From contig JAUWGW010000016.1 in NCBI GenBank assembly GCA_030606215.1, forward strand, positions 1 through 35,152: DNA of 35,152 bases, in the 5' to 3' direction. Each line of letters begins with the position of its first letter. The stretch's first letter is position 1. A program made the translations under genes and the position numbers. A model generated the notes under the pieces. It saw only the letters and a list, made by a program, of their open reading frames with translations, was not told where the DNA came from and did not search any database. Shown here one piece after another: positions 15,275 to 24,903 of this stretch. This stretch comes from a bacterium. Its GTDB lineage: Bacteria > NPL-UPA2 > JAUVJM01.

Positions 15275-16273
15275 TCACCTACTGTCTGAATCAGAATAAC
15301 TATCAACAGCCTGTGGTTTAATCAGGTGGCAGGCTGCGAAGTGGTCCTCCTCAACCTCAACAAGTGGTGGTTCCTCCCTTCTGCATTTCTCCCTCACATA
15401 TGGACACCTGCTACTAAATCTGCATCCTGATAGTTTACCGAGAGCATCTGGCATTTCACCAGAAAGCAGATCTTCCTTCTTCCGTCTACCAGGGTCAGGG
15501 ATTGGTATTGCACTGAGAAGAGCCTTAGTATACGGATGGAGCGGTTTTTTGAAAAGCTTTTCTGTATCCGCTACCTCAAGCAGTTTCCCGAGGTACATCA
15601 CCCCAACCCTTTGGCTTATGAATCTCACAACTGCAAGGTCATGCGCTATGAACAGATATGCTAAATTCAATTTTTCCTGCAGCTCACGAAGAAGGTTCAG
15701 GATTTGCCCTCTTATAGAAACATCAAGAGCAGACACCGGTTCATCAGCAACAATAAGTTCAGGTTCAAGAGAAATTGCTCTGGCAATAGCTATCCTCTGC
15801 CGTTCACCTCCGCTGAACTCATGAGGATAGCGGCTCTTGCACACAGGCTTGAGTCCAACAAGGCGCAAAATTTCCTCTGCTCTCCCCTCAACTAAATCCG
15901 GCTCAACCACATGATGAAATGACAATACTTCTTTCAACATTCCACCAACTGTCTGTCTCGGATTGAGAGAACCGTACGGGTCCTGGAACACCATCTGCAT
16001 TGAACGGCGTATCCTCCGCATTTCCTCTACCCTTAAGTTGAATAGGTCTTCACCTTTGAAATAAACCTCCCCTTCAGTTGGTCTGAGTAAGCCAAGCACA
16101 AGAAACCCTACGGTTGTCTTACCACTGCCACTTTCCCCGACAAGAGCAAAAGTCTCGCCACTATTCACTTTGAAACTAACTCCATCCACCGCTCTAATAT
16201 AGCCACTGCTTCCCAAAAATCTCCCCCGCAATGGGAAATACTTCTTTAACTGGTTAACACTAAGCAAAGACAT
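15275..16273 (-). CDS. oppF: oligopeptide ABC transporter ATP-binding protein F
   Basis: 332 residues. N-terminal LLSVNQLKKYFPLRG is typical of OppF/DppF. Walker A GESGSGKT, Q-loop MVFQDPYGSLNPR, signature FSGGERQRIAIARAI, Walker B ELIVADEPVSALD and switch IAHDLAVVRFI are all intact. The C-terminal oligo_HPY region with CRFSSRCPYVREKCRREEPP and CHLI carries the cysteine cluster seen in this family. It follows the LytM peptidase gene by 8 bp and works with OppD as the second ATPase of the importer. Confidence 0.94.
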   Translation of the reverse strand: MSLLSVNQLKKYFPLRGRFLGSSGYIRAVDGVSFKVNSGETFALVGESGSGKTTVGFLVLGLLRPTEGEVYFKGEDLFNLRVEEMRRIRRSMQMVFQDPYGSLNPRQTVGGMLKEVLSFHHVVEPDLVEGRAEEILRLVGLKPVCKSRYPHEFSGGERQRIAIARAISLEPELIVADEPVSALDVSIRGQILNLLRELQEKLNLAYLFIAHDLAVVRFISQRVGVMYLGKLLEVADTEKLFKKPLHPYTKALLSAIPIPDPGRRKKEDLLSGEMPDALGKLSGCRFSSRCPYVREKCRREEPPLVEVEEDHFAACHLIKPQAVDSYSDSDSR

Positions 16274-16281
16274 TACTGAAA

Positions 16282-16794
16282 CTACTTTATATATTCCGTT
16301 GGGTCAACCGGCACTCCATCCTTCCTGATTTCAAAATGCAGGTGTGGTTTTATCAACCTGTGATCGGCATTTCCAGATTTGCCAACTTTACCAATCACCT
16401 TACCACGATATACTATTTGTCCCTCATTAACACCAATTTCTGAAAGATGTGCATAAATGGTTATGAAACCATCCGGGTGGCGCATCTCAACATATTTTCC
16501 ATAACCCCTCGGATGATTTCCTATTTCTATAACCTGTCCTGTCCGCGCAGCTCTAACAGGAGTTCCAACAGGTACTTCCAGATCAATACCCTTATGGCTT
16601 CTCCCCCCTCTCCGTCTTGCCCCGAAATGTCCCTCGCCCATAGGGTCATTACGGATTATTATATTTCCATTATAGGAAATAGGACATATAAAACCTCTCT
16701 CCGGCCAGAAACCTCTTAAATAGGCATAGTATAAAAGAGAAGCAAAAACAAATGTGAAAAATACAATAACCAGAACTCGCCTTGACCTTCTCAT
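16282..16794 (-). CDS. membrane-anchored M23 (LytM/lysostaphin-type) endopeptidase
   Basis: 170 residues from the ATG at 16794, which has AGGAGG four bases upstream and overlaps the oppD stop by 4 bp. A longer frame to 16911 only reads antisense of oppD. Residues 6-25 form one membrane anchor. The M23 domain (about 60-168) has all metal and catalytic positions: H67 and D71 in HKGID, H116 in YAHLS, and H151/H153 in HLHFEI. It should cut peptide bonds in the periplasmic peptidoglycan cross-bridge or stem. Lying between oppD and oppF, it is transcribed with the peptide importer, which suggests release of murein peptides for uptake. Confidence 0.92.
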   Translation of the reverse strand: MRRSRRVLVIVFFTFVFASLLYYAYLRGFWPERGFICPISYNGNIIIRNDPMGEGHFGARRRGGRSHKGIDLEVPVGTPVRAARTGQVIEIGNHPRGYGKYVEMRHPDGFITIYAHLSEIGVNEGQIVYRGKVIGKVGKSGNADHRLIKPHLHFEIRKDGVPVDPTEYIK

Positions 16795-17756
16795 AGTTCC
16801 TCCTGATAAAGGTGGCATGATACGAAAGTCCCGCTTCCAACATCCACAAGGTGCGGTTTTGCTTCTTTGCAAACCTGTATTGCATATGGGCAGCGGTCCT
16901 GGAAATTGCATCCTGAAGGAAGATTCCTCAAATCCGGAACATGCCCCGGAATTGTCTTAAGATATGTTTCCCTTCTCACAGGGTCGGGGAGACATTCCAA
17001 TAACCCCTTTGTATACGGATGTAGAGGTTTTTTGAATAAATGTCCAACTTCAGCACATTCAACAATTTCACCCGCATACATCACAGCAACCGCATCTGCC
17101 ATTTCAGCAATTACCCCCAGGTCATGGGTTATTAGCAGAATAGACATCTTGAATTTAGATTGCAGTTCACGCATAAGTTCAAGAATCTGAGATGCAATTG
17201 TAACATCAAGAGCAGTCGTCGGTTCATCAGCAATTAGCACTGAAGGTTGAGTGGAAATTGCCATAGCAATCATCACCCGCTGCCTCATACCACCACTCAA
17301 CTGGTGCGGATAACATCCCGCCATCTCTCGCGGGGATGGGATACCAACAAGCTCCAGCAGTTTAATCATGAAAGACTCAGCCTCCATTCGTGAAGTCCTC
17401 TTATGGACAACGATTGCTTCCACAATCTGATTTCCTATAGTGAAAACAGGATTCAGAGATAAAAGAGGCTCCTGAAAAATCATTGCAATTTCCCCACCCC
17501 TTATTCTTCTCATTTCACCCTCAGGAAGTTTCAGGAGCTCTCTTCCCTTATATCTTACATTGCCGCTGACAATTTCCCCCTGAGGTATAAGTCTCATTAT
17601 TGAAAGCGCCGTCACGGTCTTCCCGCAGCCTGATTCACCGACGAGACCAAGGGTCTTTCCTCCCCACATTTCAAAGCTAACATTTTCCACAGCTTTTACC
17701 ACTCCCTCCAGAGTATAAAAACGTGTAGTTAGACCTCTTACTTCAAGAACTTTCAT
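16791..17756 (-). CDS. oppD: oligopeptide ABC transporter ATP-binding protein D
   Basis: 321 residues. N-terminal VLEVRGLTTRFYTLEGVVKAV is diagnostic of OppD/DppD. Walker A GESGCGKT, Q-loop MIFQEPLLSLNPVF, signature LSGGMRQRVMIAMAI, Walker B VLIADEPTTALD and switch LITHDLGVIAEM are complete. The C-terminal oligo_HPY region has CNFQDRCPYAIQVCKEAKP and CHLY. First gene of the importer cluster, 36 bp after secG; no good ribosome binding site is seen before its ATG, and no separate promoter was recognised. Confidence 0.94.
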   Translation of the reverse strand: MKVLEVRGLTTRFYTLEGVVKAVENVSFEMWGGKTLGLVGESGCGKTVTALSIMRLIPQGEIVSGNVRYKGRELLKLPEGEMRRIRGGEIAMIFQEPLLSLNPVFTIGNQIVEAIVVHKRTSRMEAESFMIKLLELVGIPSPREMAGCYPHQLSGGMRQRVMIAMAISTQPSVLIADEPTTALDVTIASQILELMRELQSKFKMSILLITHDLGVIAEMADAVAVMYAGEIVECAEVGHLFKKPLHPYTKGLLECLPDPVRRETYLKTIPGHVPDLRNLPSGCNFQDRCPYAIQVCKEAKPHLVDVGSGTFVSCHLYQEEL

Positions 17757-17792
17757 GGTTAGGTTTCAAGGTGTCAGGATATTAAACTGCAT

Positions 17793-18101
17793 TTATGGTA
17801 GGTCATTGTCAGTATCTGCTGGCACTGGCATTGATTCTTCCTGCATCACAGATTTTTCCATCACTGATGGAGAGCGCTGAGAAATAAGAAGTGTCAGGGA
17901 AATTGAAGTCAACATGAAAATTATACCCAGGACTGTGGTCAGTTTTGCAAGGAAAGTGCGTGTTCCTGTTCCAAAAAGTGTAGTGCTGCCACCACCTCCA
18001 AAAATTCCGGAAAGCCCCTCTGACTTACTCCCCTGCATCATAACAATAAGGATAAGGAAAACACAGACAATGACATGTAATGCCGCAATCACCGCTATCA
18101 T
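17793..18101 (-). CDS. secG: preprotein translocase subunit SecG
   Basis: 102 residues from the ATG at 18101, which overlaps the tpiA stop by 4 bp and has GAGAGGTG about six bases upstream. A GTG three codons earlier lacks spacing for that site. Two membrane helices (IAVIAALHVIVCVFLILIVMM and LTTVLGIIFMLTSISLTLLI) flank the conserved loop QGSKSEGLSGIFGG and GGSTTLFG. SecG aids SecYEG-mediated export through the inner membrane. The short acidic tail (about 25 residues) is of the usual variable kind. pgk-tpiA-secG is a very common bacterial gene order. Confidence 0.94.
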   Translation of the reverse strand: MIAVIAALHVIVCVFLILIVMMQGSKSEGLSGIFGGGGSTTLFGTGTRTFLAKLTTVLGIIFMLTSISLTLLISQRSPSVMEKSVMQEESMPVPADTDNDLP

Positions 18102-18856
18102 TTTATGCACCTCTCTACAATCCCTATAAACGACTCATCCACAAGACTTGCCCCTCCCACCAGAGCTCCATCAATATCTTCTTCCTCAATCAATGCAGAA
18201 ATATTATCGGGTTTTACGCTTCCTCCGTATAAAATTCTCATCTGCTGAGATATTTTTTCCGAAGAAATGTTTGTGAGAAGCTGCCGTATAAACTTATGAA
18301 CTTCATTTGCCTGATGGGGAGTTGCAGTTTTCCCCGTTCCTATTGCCCAAACAGGTTCATATGCTATTACTATTTTAAGGAGGTTCTCACTACTTAAACC
18401 CTCCAGCCCCCCCTCCAGCTGTCTTCTGACAACATTCTCTGTCTTATTTCTTTCCCTTTCCTCAAGCTTTTCTCCCACACACATAATAGGTGTAAGATTC
18501 CACTCAATGGCTTTCTTCACCTTCTTATTAACCATCTCATCCGTTTCACCGGAATGAATCCTTCTCTCAGAATGTCCGATTATTACATACTTACAGCCGC
18601 TTTCACGCAGCATTAGTGCTGAAACTTCACCTGTATAGGCACCTTCTTCCTCCCAGAAAACATCCTGCGCACCGAGTCTTATATGAGTATCCCCTATCTT
18701 CTCATAAACAGCAGATAATGCCGGGAAAGCCGGACAGATAACAATATCAATCTGTGTTATATCACCCAATCTCCCCTTCATTTTTTCAGCAAGCTCACCT
18801 GCTTCTACAAAAGTTTTATTCATCTTCCAATTTCCTGCAATCAGTATCTTTTTCAT
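18098..18856 (-). CDS. tpiA: triosephosphate isomerase
   Basis: 252 residues, standard size. It interconverts dihydroxyacetone phosphate and glyceraldehyde 3-phosphate. Active-site elements: GNWKMNKT with the catalytic Lys, YVIIGHSERR with the His, the catalytic Glu and flexible loop in AYEPVWAIGTGKTAT, and the phosphate loops RILYGGSVKPDN and DGALVGGASL. It follows pgk by 10 bp and overlaps secG by 4 bp. Confidence 0.97.
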   Translation of the reverse strand: MKKILIAGNWKMNKTFVEAGELAEKMKGRLGDITQIDIVICPAFPALSAVYEKIGDTHIRLGAQDVFWEEEGAYTGEVSALMLRESGCKYVIIGHSERRIHSGETDEMVNKKVKKAIEWNLTPIMCVGEKLEERERNKTENVVRRQLEGGLEGLSSENLLKIVIAYEPVWAIGTGKTATPHQANEVHKFIRQLLTNISSEKISQQMRILYGGSVKPDNISALIEEEDIDGALVGGASLVDESFIGIVERCIK

Positions 18857-18866
18857 ATCTTCTCCA

Positions 18867-20051
18867 TCATTTATCCTTCAGTGCAGCAATCCCCGGCAGC
18901 TCTTTCCCTTCTAAGAACTCGAGCGAAGCGCCGCCACCAGTCGAGACATGGCTAAAACGGGGTGCAAGCCCAAACTTATTCACAGCAGCCGCTGTATCCC
19001 CGCCACCGACAATCGTAGTTGCGCTTGACTCTGCGAGATATTCTCCAATTGCCCTTGTCCCTGCAAGAAACGGCGCAAATTCACATACGCCAAGCGGCCC
19101 GTTCCAAAGAACTGTTTTAGCGTCTTTCAAAATCTCAATAAACTTCTTTACAGCAGCCTGGCCAATATCCATTCCCCTCCAGCCTGACGGAATTTCGCTG
19201 CCAGCGGTATTTTCAGTCTTTGCAGAAGCCGAAAATTCATCCGCAATGACATGGTCTAAAGGTAAGACAAAACTAACTCCCACATCATCCGCTTTCTTCT
19301 GCAAACTTGCAGCGAGTTCAAGTTTGTCTTCTTCCACCAGAGAATCACCCACATCCAAGCCCTTCGCTTTTAAAAATGTATAAGCCATCCCGCCGCCAAT
19401 CAGAAGAGCATTCACCTTATCAAGGAGATTTTCAATTACCTCAATTTTCCCCGAAATTTTCGCTCCACCAAGAATGGCAGCAAACGGGCGTTCGGGATTC
19501 TCAAGAACTCTCTGGAAATGTTCAAGTTCCTTCTGAACGAGGAAACCGGCAACTGCCGGCAAAAATTTTGCAATCCCATCAGTTGAAGCGTGCGCTCTGT
19601 GGCAGGTGCCGAAAGCGTCATTTACAAATATATCTGCAAGTTTAGAAATCTTCTCTGCAAACTCGGGGTCATTTTTCTCTTCTTCCGGATGAAAACGCAA
19701 ATTCTCAAGTAAAAGCACATCGCTTTCCTCAGCAATTCTGACTGCCCCCTCCACTTCTTCCCCAATACAATCGTTTAATTTTCGCACTTTCTTCCCGAGC
19801 AATTCTTCAAGCCTTCTTCCAATTACATCTACCCTCAAACTTTCAACAACTTTCCCCTTAGGCCGGCCTAAGTGTGAAGTAAGAATTAGTTTTGCACCGC
19901 TATCAATAATATAATTGACGGTAGGAAGTGCCGCCCTTATTCTTGTATCATCACTTATTTCCCCGCTCTCATCAAGCGGGACATTGAAATCAGCCCGCAT
20001 CAAAACTCTCTTCCCCTTTATGTCAATATCTTTAACCGTCAGCTTAGCCAA
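18867..20051 (-). CDS. pgk: phosphoglycerate kinase
   Basis: 394 residues, full length. It makes ATP from 1,3-bisphosphoglycerate in lower glycolysis. N-terminal substrate motifs [23 protein letters not shown] and [15 protein letters not shown] are present, as are the GTCHRAHAS segment and the ATP-binding domain with [12 protein letters not shown] and the phosphate loop [12 protein letters not shown], ending [14 protein letters not shown]. It lies 2 bp after thi4 and 10 bp before tpiA. Confidence 0.97.
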   Translation of the reverse strand: MAKLTVKDIDIKGKRVLMRADFNVPLDESGEISDDTRIRAALPTVNYIIDSGAKLILTSHLGRPKGKVVESLRVDVIGRRLEELLGKKVRKLNDCIGEEVEGAVRIAEESDVLLLENLRFHPEEEKNDPEFAEKISKLADIFVNDAFGTCHRAHASTDGIAKFLPAVAGFLVQKELEHFQRVLENPERPFAAILGGAKISGKIEVIENLLDKVNALLIGGGMAYTFLKAKGLDVGDSLVEEDKLELAASLQKKADDVGVSFVLPLDHVIADEFSASAKTENTAGSEIPSGWRGMDIGQAAVKKFIEILKDAKTVLWNGPLGVCEFAPFLAGTRAIGEYLAESSATTIVGGGDTAAAVNKFGLAPRFSHVSTGGGASLEFLEGKELPGIAALKDK

Positions 20052-20053
20052 AT

Positions 20054-21824
<1,771 letters not shown>

Positions 21825-21861
21825 TTATGTGTGTGAATTCTGATAAATCAACACTCTGGGT

Positions 21862-21890
21862 ATTTTAATCACCTGCCTACCCGCTGTCAA
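21862..21890 (-). promoter_or_regulatory. promoter of the gap-thi4-pgk-tpiA-secG operon
   Basis: On the minus strand TTGACA (21890-21885) and TAAAAT (21867-21862) are 17 bases apart. Transcription would start near 21855, giving a leader of about 43 bases with AAAGGAGG before gap. The 88-bp gap after nagA holds nothing else recognisable. Confidence 0.7.
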
Positions 21891-21900
21891 TCAATTTATA

Positions 21901-22902
21901 TTATCCTCTCACAAACTTGCCGTTAACAAACTTAATTTCAGGTAGTGCTGGAACTCTCAGTTCTTTATCCAGCCCCTTTCTAAAGGGACGGGATTTATTT
22001 ATGAGTTTTAGTGGGTTGGTGAACCCTATCTTCCAGAGCTGCTCTTCCTCCAACTCTCCAAGTGAGGCGAGAACATTCATACATTGCATTATGTTTGCGC
22101 TTGAACCTGCAAGATAGTCACTATTAACACCTCTTATTTTACCGCTCTCCTCCAGCACAACTTCCACTCCACCAACCTCATAGGTTCCATGAGCCATCCC
22201 GGCAATTGCAGAAGCATCACTTGTAACAATGAACCGTTCAGGAGTCTTTACTCTCAATGCGGTCTTGATAAACTCAGGTGGAAGATGGTGTCCATCAGTA
22301 ATGAACATTCCGATAAGGGAATCTTCCGCAAGCTGCGCCCAGATGGGATTGATGTGTCTCGGCAGCATGCCCGGAATCCCATTACCTAAATGAGTGCAGG
22401 CTCGCGCTCCCGCCTTGATGGCAAGTTTAATCTTTTCCTTCCCTGCCATGTGATGCCCAAGAGAAACTGTTACATTCCCATCCTTAGTTATATGCCGGAT
22501 CAGTGAGTTTGCCCCCTCCAATTCTGGAGCTATGGTTACAAGCACAATCTTACCGGAGGCAAGTTCTTGAAGCTCTTCATAAACTCCTATATCCGGGGTT
22601 TTGACAAATTCTCTATTGTGCATTCCGCGGGCTCCTTCCAGAGGGGATATAAAAGGACCCTCCAGATGTATCCCGAGAATATGCGGGCTAAATTCGGGCT
22701 CATCCATTGCCTCAGCTATTACCGGAAGGGTTTCTCTGTATGCCTCCACTGGAGAAGTAATAACAGTTGGGCAATACGCAATTGTTCCCTGCTCAATCAA
22801 CTTCCGGGTTACAAAGTGCACTTTCTCAACTGTTAATCCCGGAGCTGAGAAATCTACTCCAAGGTATCCATTTATCTGAAGGTCAACAAAACCCTTTTTC
22901 AT
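21901..22902 (-). CDS. nagA: N-acetylglucosamine-6-phosphate deacetylase
   Basis: 333 residues. It removes acetate from GlcNAc-6-phosphate. Amidohydrolase features: DLQINGYLGVDFSAPG near the start (the Q-x-N version typical of NagA), GIHLEGPFIS with the metal Glu, LGHHMAG, CTHLGNGIPG with a metal His, GMFITDGHHLPPEFIK, and the catalytic Asp in VTSDASAIAG. Slightly shorter than the 380 residues of E. coli NagA because the outer beta-sandwich is trimmed. Overlaps nagB by 4 bp. Confidence 0.95.
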   Translation of the reverse strand: MKKGFVDLQINGYLGVDFSAPGLTVEKVHFVTRKLIEQGTIAYCPTVITSPVEAYRETLPVIAEAMDEPEFSPHILGIHLEGPFISPLEGARGMHNREFVKTPDIGVYEELQELASGKIVLVTIAPELEGANSLIRHITKDGNVTVSLGHHMAGKEKIKLAIKAGARACTHLGNGIPGMLPRHINPIWAQLAEDSLIGMFITDGHHLPPEFIKTALRVKTPERFIVTSDASAIAGMAHGTYEVGGVEVVLEESGKIRGVNSDYLAGSSANIMQCMNVLASLGELEEEQLWKIGFTNPLKLINKSRPFRKGLDKELRVPALPEIKFVNGKFVRG

Positions 22903-23633
22903 TTTTTTAGAAGTGCAGACGAATATTTATCCAGATAGATGAATCCCTCGGGATGTTCTCTTAGTATGGAAGCAGGACGCAGAGGTGAAACTTCTCCCTC
23001 AAAACAATCCTTCACAGCCTGTGCTTTCCTGCTATCAGGAACGGTGCAAACAATGGCTTTAGATTTCATTATCTGCTTTATGGACATTGAGATAGCCCTG
23101 CGAGGAACATCTTCCAGCTTATCAAACCAGCCTTCCCCGAGCTGTTGCTGACGGCAATTCTCATCCAGCTCCACAATAATGAAAGGCATCTCAGTATCAA
23201 AGTCTGCAGGAGGGTCATTAAAAGCCAGGTGGCCGTTCTCCCCAATCCCGACGAAAGCAACATCCATTATCTGGTCGGCTAATATTGTATTCAACCGTCT
23301 ACACTCTTCTTCCGGGCCGGGAAAATCTCCAGCGATTAAATGAACCACCCCCGGATGCACCTTCTCAATTAGCCTCTCCTTCAAATAGCGGCGAAAACTT
23401 GCAGGGTGAGATTCAGATATACCCACATATTCATCAAGGTGAAACATTGTCGTTTTTGACCAATCTACAGACGCTTTAGTCAACTCTTCAAGGAACTCGA
23501 ATTGAGACGCGCCGGTAGCAGCAATGAAAGCTGCTTTCCCCCTGGCCGTTATGGCCGCATTCAGAATTTCCTCTGCCTTCCAGGCAGCCGCTTCACCCAT
23601 CGCTTCTTTCGTCTCGTATATTTGTATCTTCAT
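22899..23633 (-). CDS. nagB: glucosamine-6-phosphate deaminase
   Basis: 244 residues. It converts glucosamine-6-phosphate to fructose-6-phosphate and ammonia. Family signatures: GATGASQFEFLEEL in the phosphate-binding loop (here IAATGASQ), FHLDEYVGISESHPASFRRYL with the catalytic Asp, and VGIGENGHLAFNDPP with the active His. Close in size to short NagB/SugarP isomerases (about 245). With nagA it makes a two-step path from GlcNAc-6-phosphate to glycolysis; the sugar could come from chitin, mucin or the cell wall. Confidence 0.94.
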   Translation of the reverse strand: MKIQIYETKEAMGEAAAWKAEEILNAAITARGKAAFIAATGASQFEFLEELTKASVDWSKTTMFHLDEYVGISESHPASFRRYLKERLIEKVHPGVVHLIAGDFPGPEEECRRLNTILADQIMDVAFVGIGENGHLAFNDPPADFDTEMPFIIVELDENCRQQQLGEGWFDKLEDVPRRAISMSIKQIMKSKAIVCTVPDSRKAQAVKDCFEGEVSPLRPASILREHPEGFIYLDKYSSALLKK

Positions 23634-23661
23634 CTTTCCACAACCTCCTTTCTTGTTTAAT

Positions 23662-24888
23662 TCAATCCATTAGCCTGGCTATCTTTACCGGTCTGCCGCT
23701 CGCGATAGATTTATTTGCGGCGATACCAGTAAGAATAGACATTGCTCCAGCCCGGGAATCGGCCATTAACCCCATAGGGTCAGGTAAATCTCTAACAAAA
23801 AGCATGCGCAACAGACGCTCATCTCCACCGCCGTGGCCTCCAGCAGCCTTAGCCAGTTCATAAGTCATGGAATTACCCTGGCGGTCAAAATAGCGGATGT
23901 TGTAAAAGTTATCTGACACTCTATTGCCACTGTGATATTCTTCTGTTTCAAGCCGGCCGCCGGTGCCGTTTATACTCATTTTCCAGCCTTCATAAGGCGC
24001 ATGGGCAATAAGTGAGTAGCTTAAAAAGGCCCCTTCTGCGTAACGCACATTTACCGACATCGTATCTTCAATATCAATCTCCGGGCTGAAAACACAACTG
24101 TCCCGGTAATACTTGTCTACATCTTCAGCGTCAAGATAAAGACCTTTATTATCTAATCCACCCCAAACTGACCGGGTTATATCCCAGTAGAATTCACATG
24201 TTTTCTTATACTTACAGTTCAAACACCGCCTGCCCCGCTCTTTGCGCGTGGGGCCGTAAAACCTGCGGCTGCCAAAGGCAAAAACGGTCTCGGGCTCATC
24301 CTTCAGAAACCAGTTGACCAGGTCAAAATGATGAGTAGCCTTATGCACCAAAAGACCGCCTGAGTTTTCTTTCCTTCGATGCCAGCGCCGGAAATAATCT
24401 GCACCATGTTTGGTATCCAGGAACCATTCAAAATCGATAGACAGTATCTTGCCAACTTTACCTTCTAGGATCAGCTCTTTAACCTTGGTTACGTAAGGTG
24501 CATGACGATAGTTAAAGGTAACGGTCACTTTCCTGCCGCTGCGTTTTTCGGCTGCCAGGATAGCCCGGCATTTCTTATCATCAATAGTCATCGGCTTCTC
24601 GGTAATAGCATCGATGCCGGCATTCAGAGCAGCAATAATATATTGATGATGGTAACGGTCAATGGTAGCGACAATGACGCAGTCAGGCTTTTGTTCTTTA
24701 AGCATTTTGCTAAAGCTGTCATAAACAGGAATCGGCTTTTTTAACTGCCGGTTATAAAATTCCATTCGTTTATAGTTGGGGTCAAACATTCCTACTAACC
24801 GGGCATGTTTGGAAAACGTTTCTTCCATAGGTTTAGCAAACATATAAAGAGACCGTCCGGAACAACCGGCTAAGACATACTTTTTCAT
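23662..24888 (-). CDS. Gfo/Idh/MocA family oxidoreductase with a cysteine cluster
   Basis: 408 residues. An N-terminal NAD(P)-binding Rossmann fold (VLAGCSGRSLYMF replaces the usual GxGxxG) is followed by VIVATIDRYHHQYIIAALNA, the EKPMT motif with the catalytic Lys, and the C-terminal alpha/beta domain with KATHHFDLVNWFL, which bears the usual His-Asp. An insertion CLNCKYKKTC with a later Cys in DSCVF could bind a metal. Family members oxidise sugars or act as NAD-dependent glycosidases (GH109-like); which applies here is not visible. It lies between uxaE (15 bp) and nagB (28 bp), so a sugar-acid or amino-sugar substrate is likely. Confidence 0.85.
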   Translation of the reverse strand: MKKYVLAGCSGRSLYMFAKPMEETFSKHARLVGMFDPNYKRMEFYNRQLKKPIPVYDSFSKMLKEQKPDCVIVATIDRYHHQYIIAALNAGIDAITEKPMTIDDKKCRAILAAEKRSGRKVTVTFNYRHAPYVTKVKELILEGKVGKILSIDFEWFLDTKHGADYFRRWHRRKENSGGLLVHKATHHFDLVNWFLKDEPETVFAFGSRRFYGPTRKERGRRCLNCKYKKTCEFYWDITRSVWGGLDNKGLYLDAEDVDKYYRDSCVFSPEIDIEDTMSVNVRYAEGAFLSYSLIAHAPYEGWKMSINGTGGRLETEEYHSGNRVSDNFYNIRYFDRQGNSMTYELAKAAGGHGGGDERLLRMLFVRDLPDPMGLMADSRAGAMSILTGIAANKSIASGRPVKIARLMD

Positions 24889-24903
24889 TTTTCCCCTTTC
24901 TTA

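Noticed and set aside
16795-16911. N-terminal extension of the M23 peptidase
   Set aside because: This part is antisense-frame sequence inside oppD; AGGAGG and the ATGA overlap support the start at 16794.
18754-19383. Long plus-strand open frame opposite tpiA and pgk
   Set aside because: Serine- and proline-rich antisense shadow of pgk with no ribosome binding site or recognisable domain.
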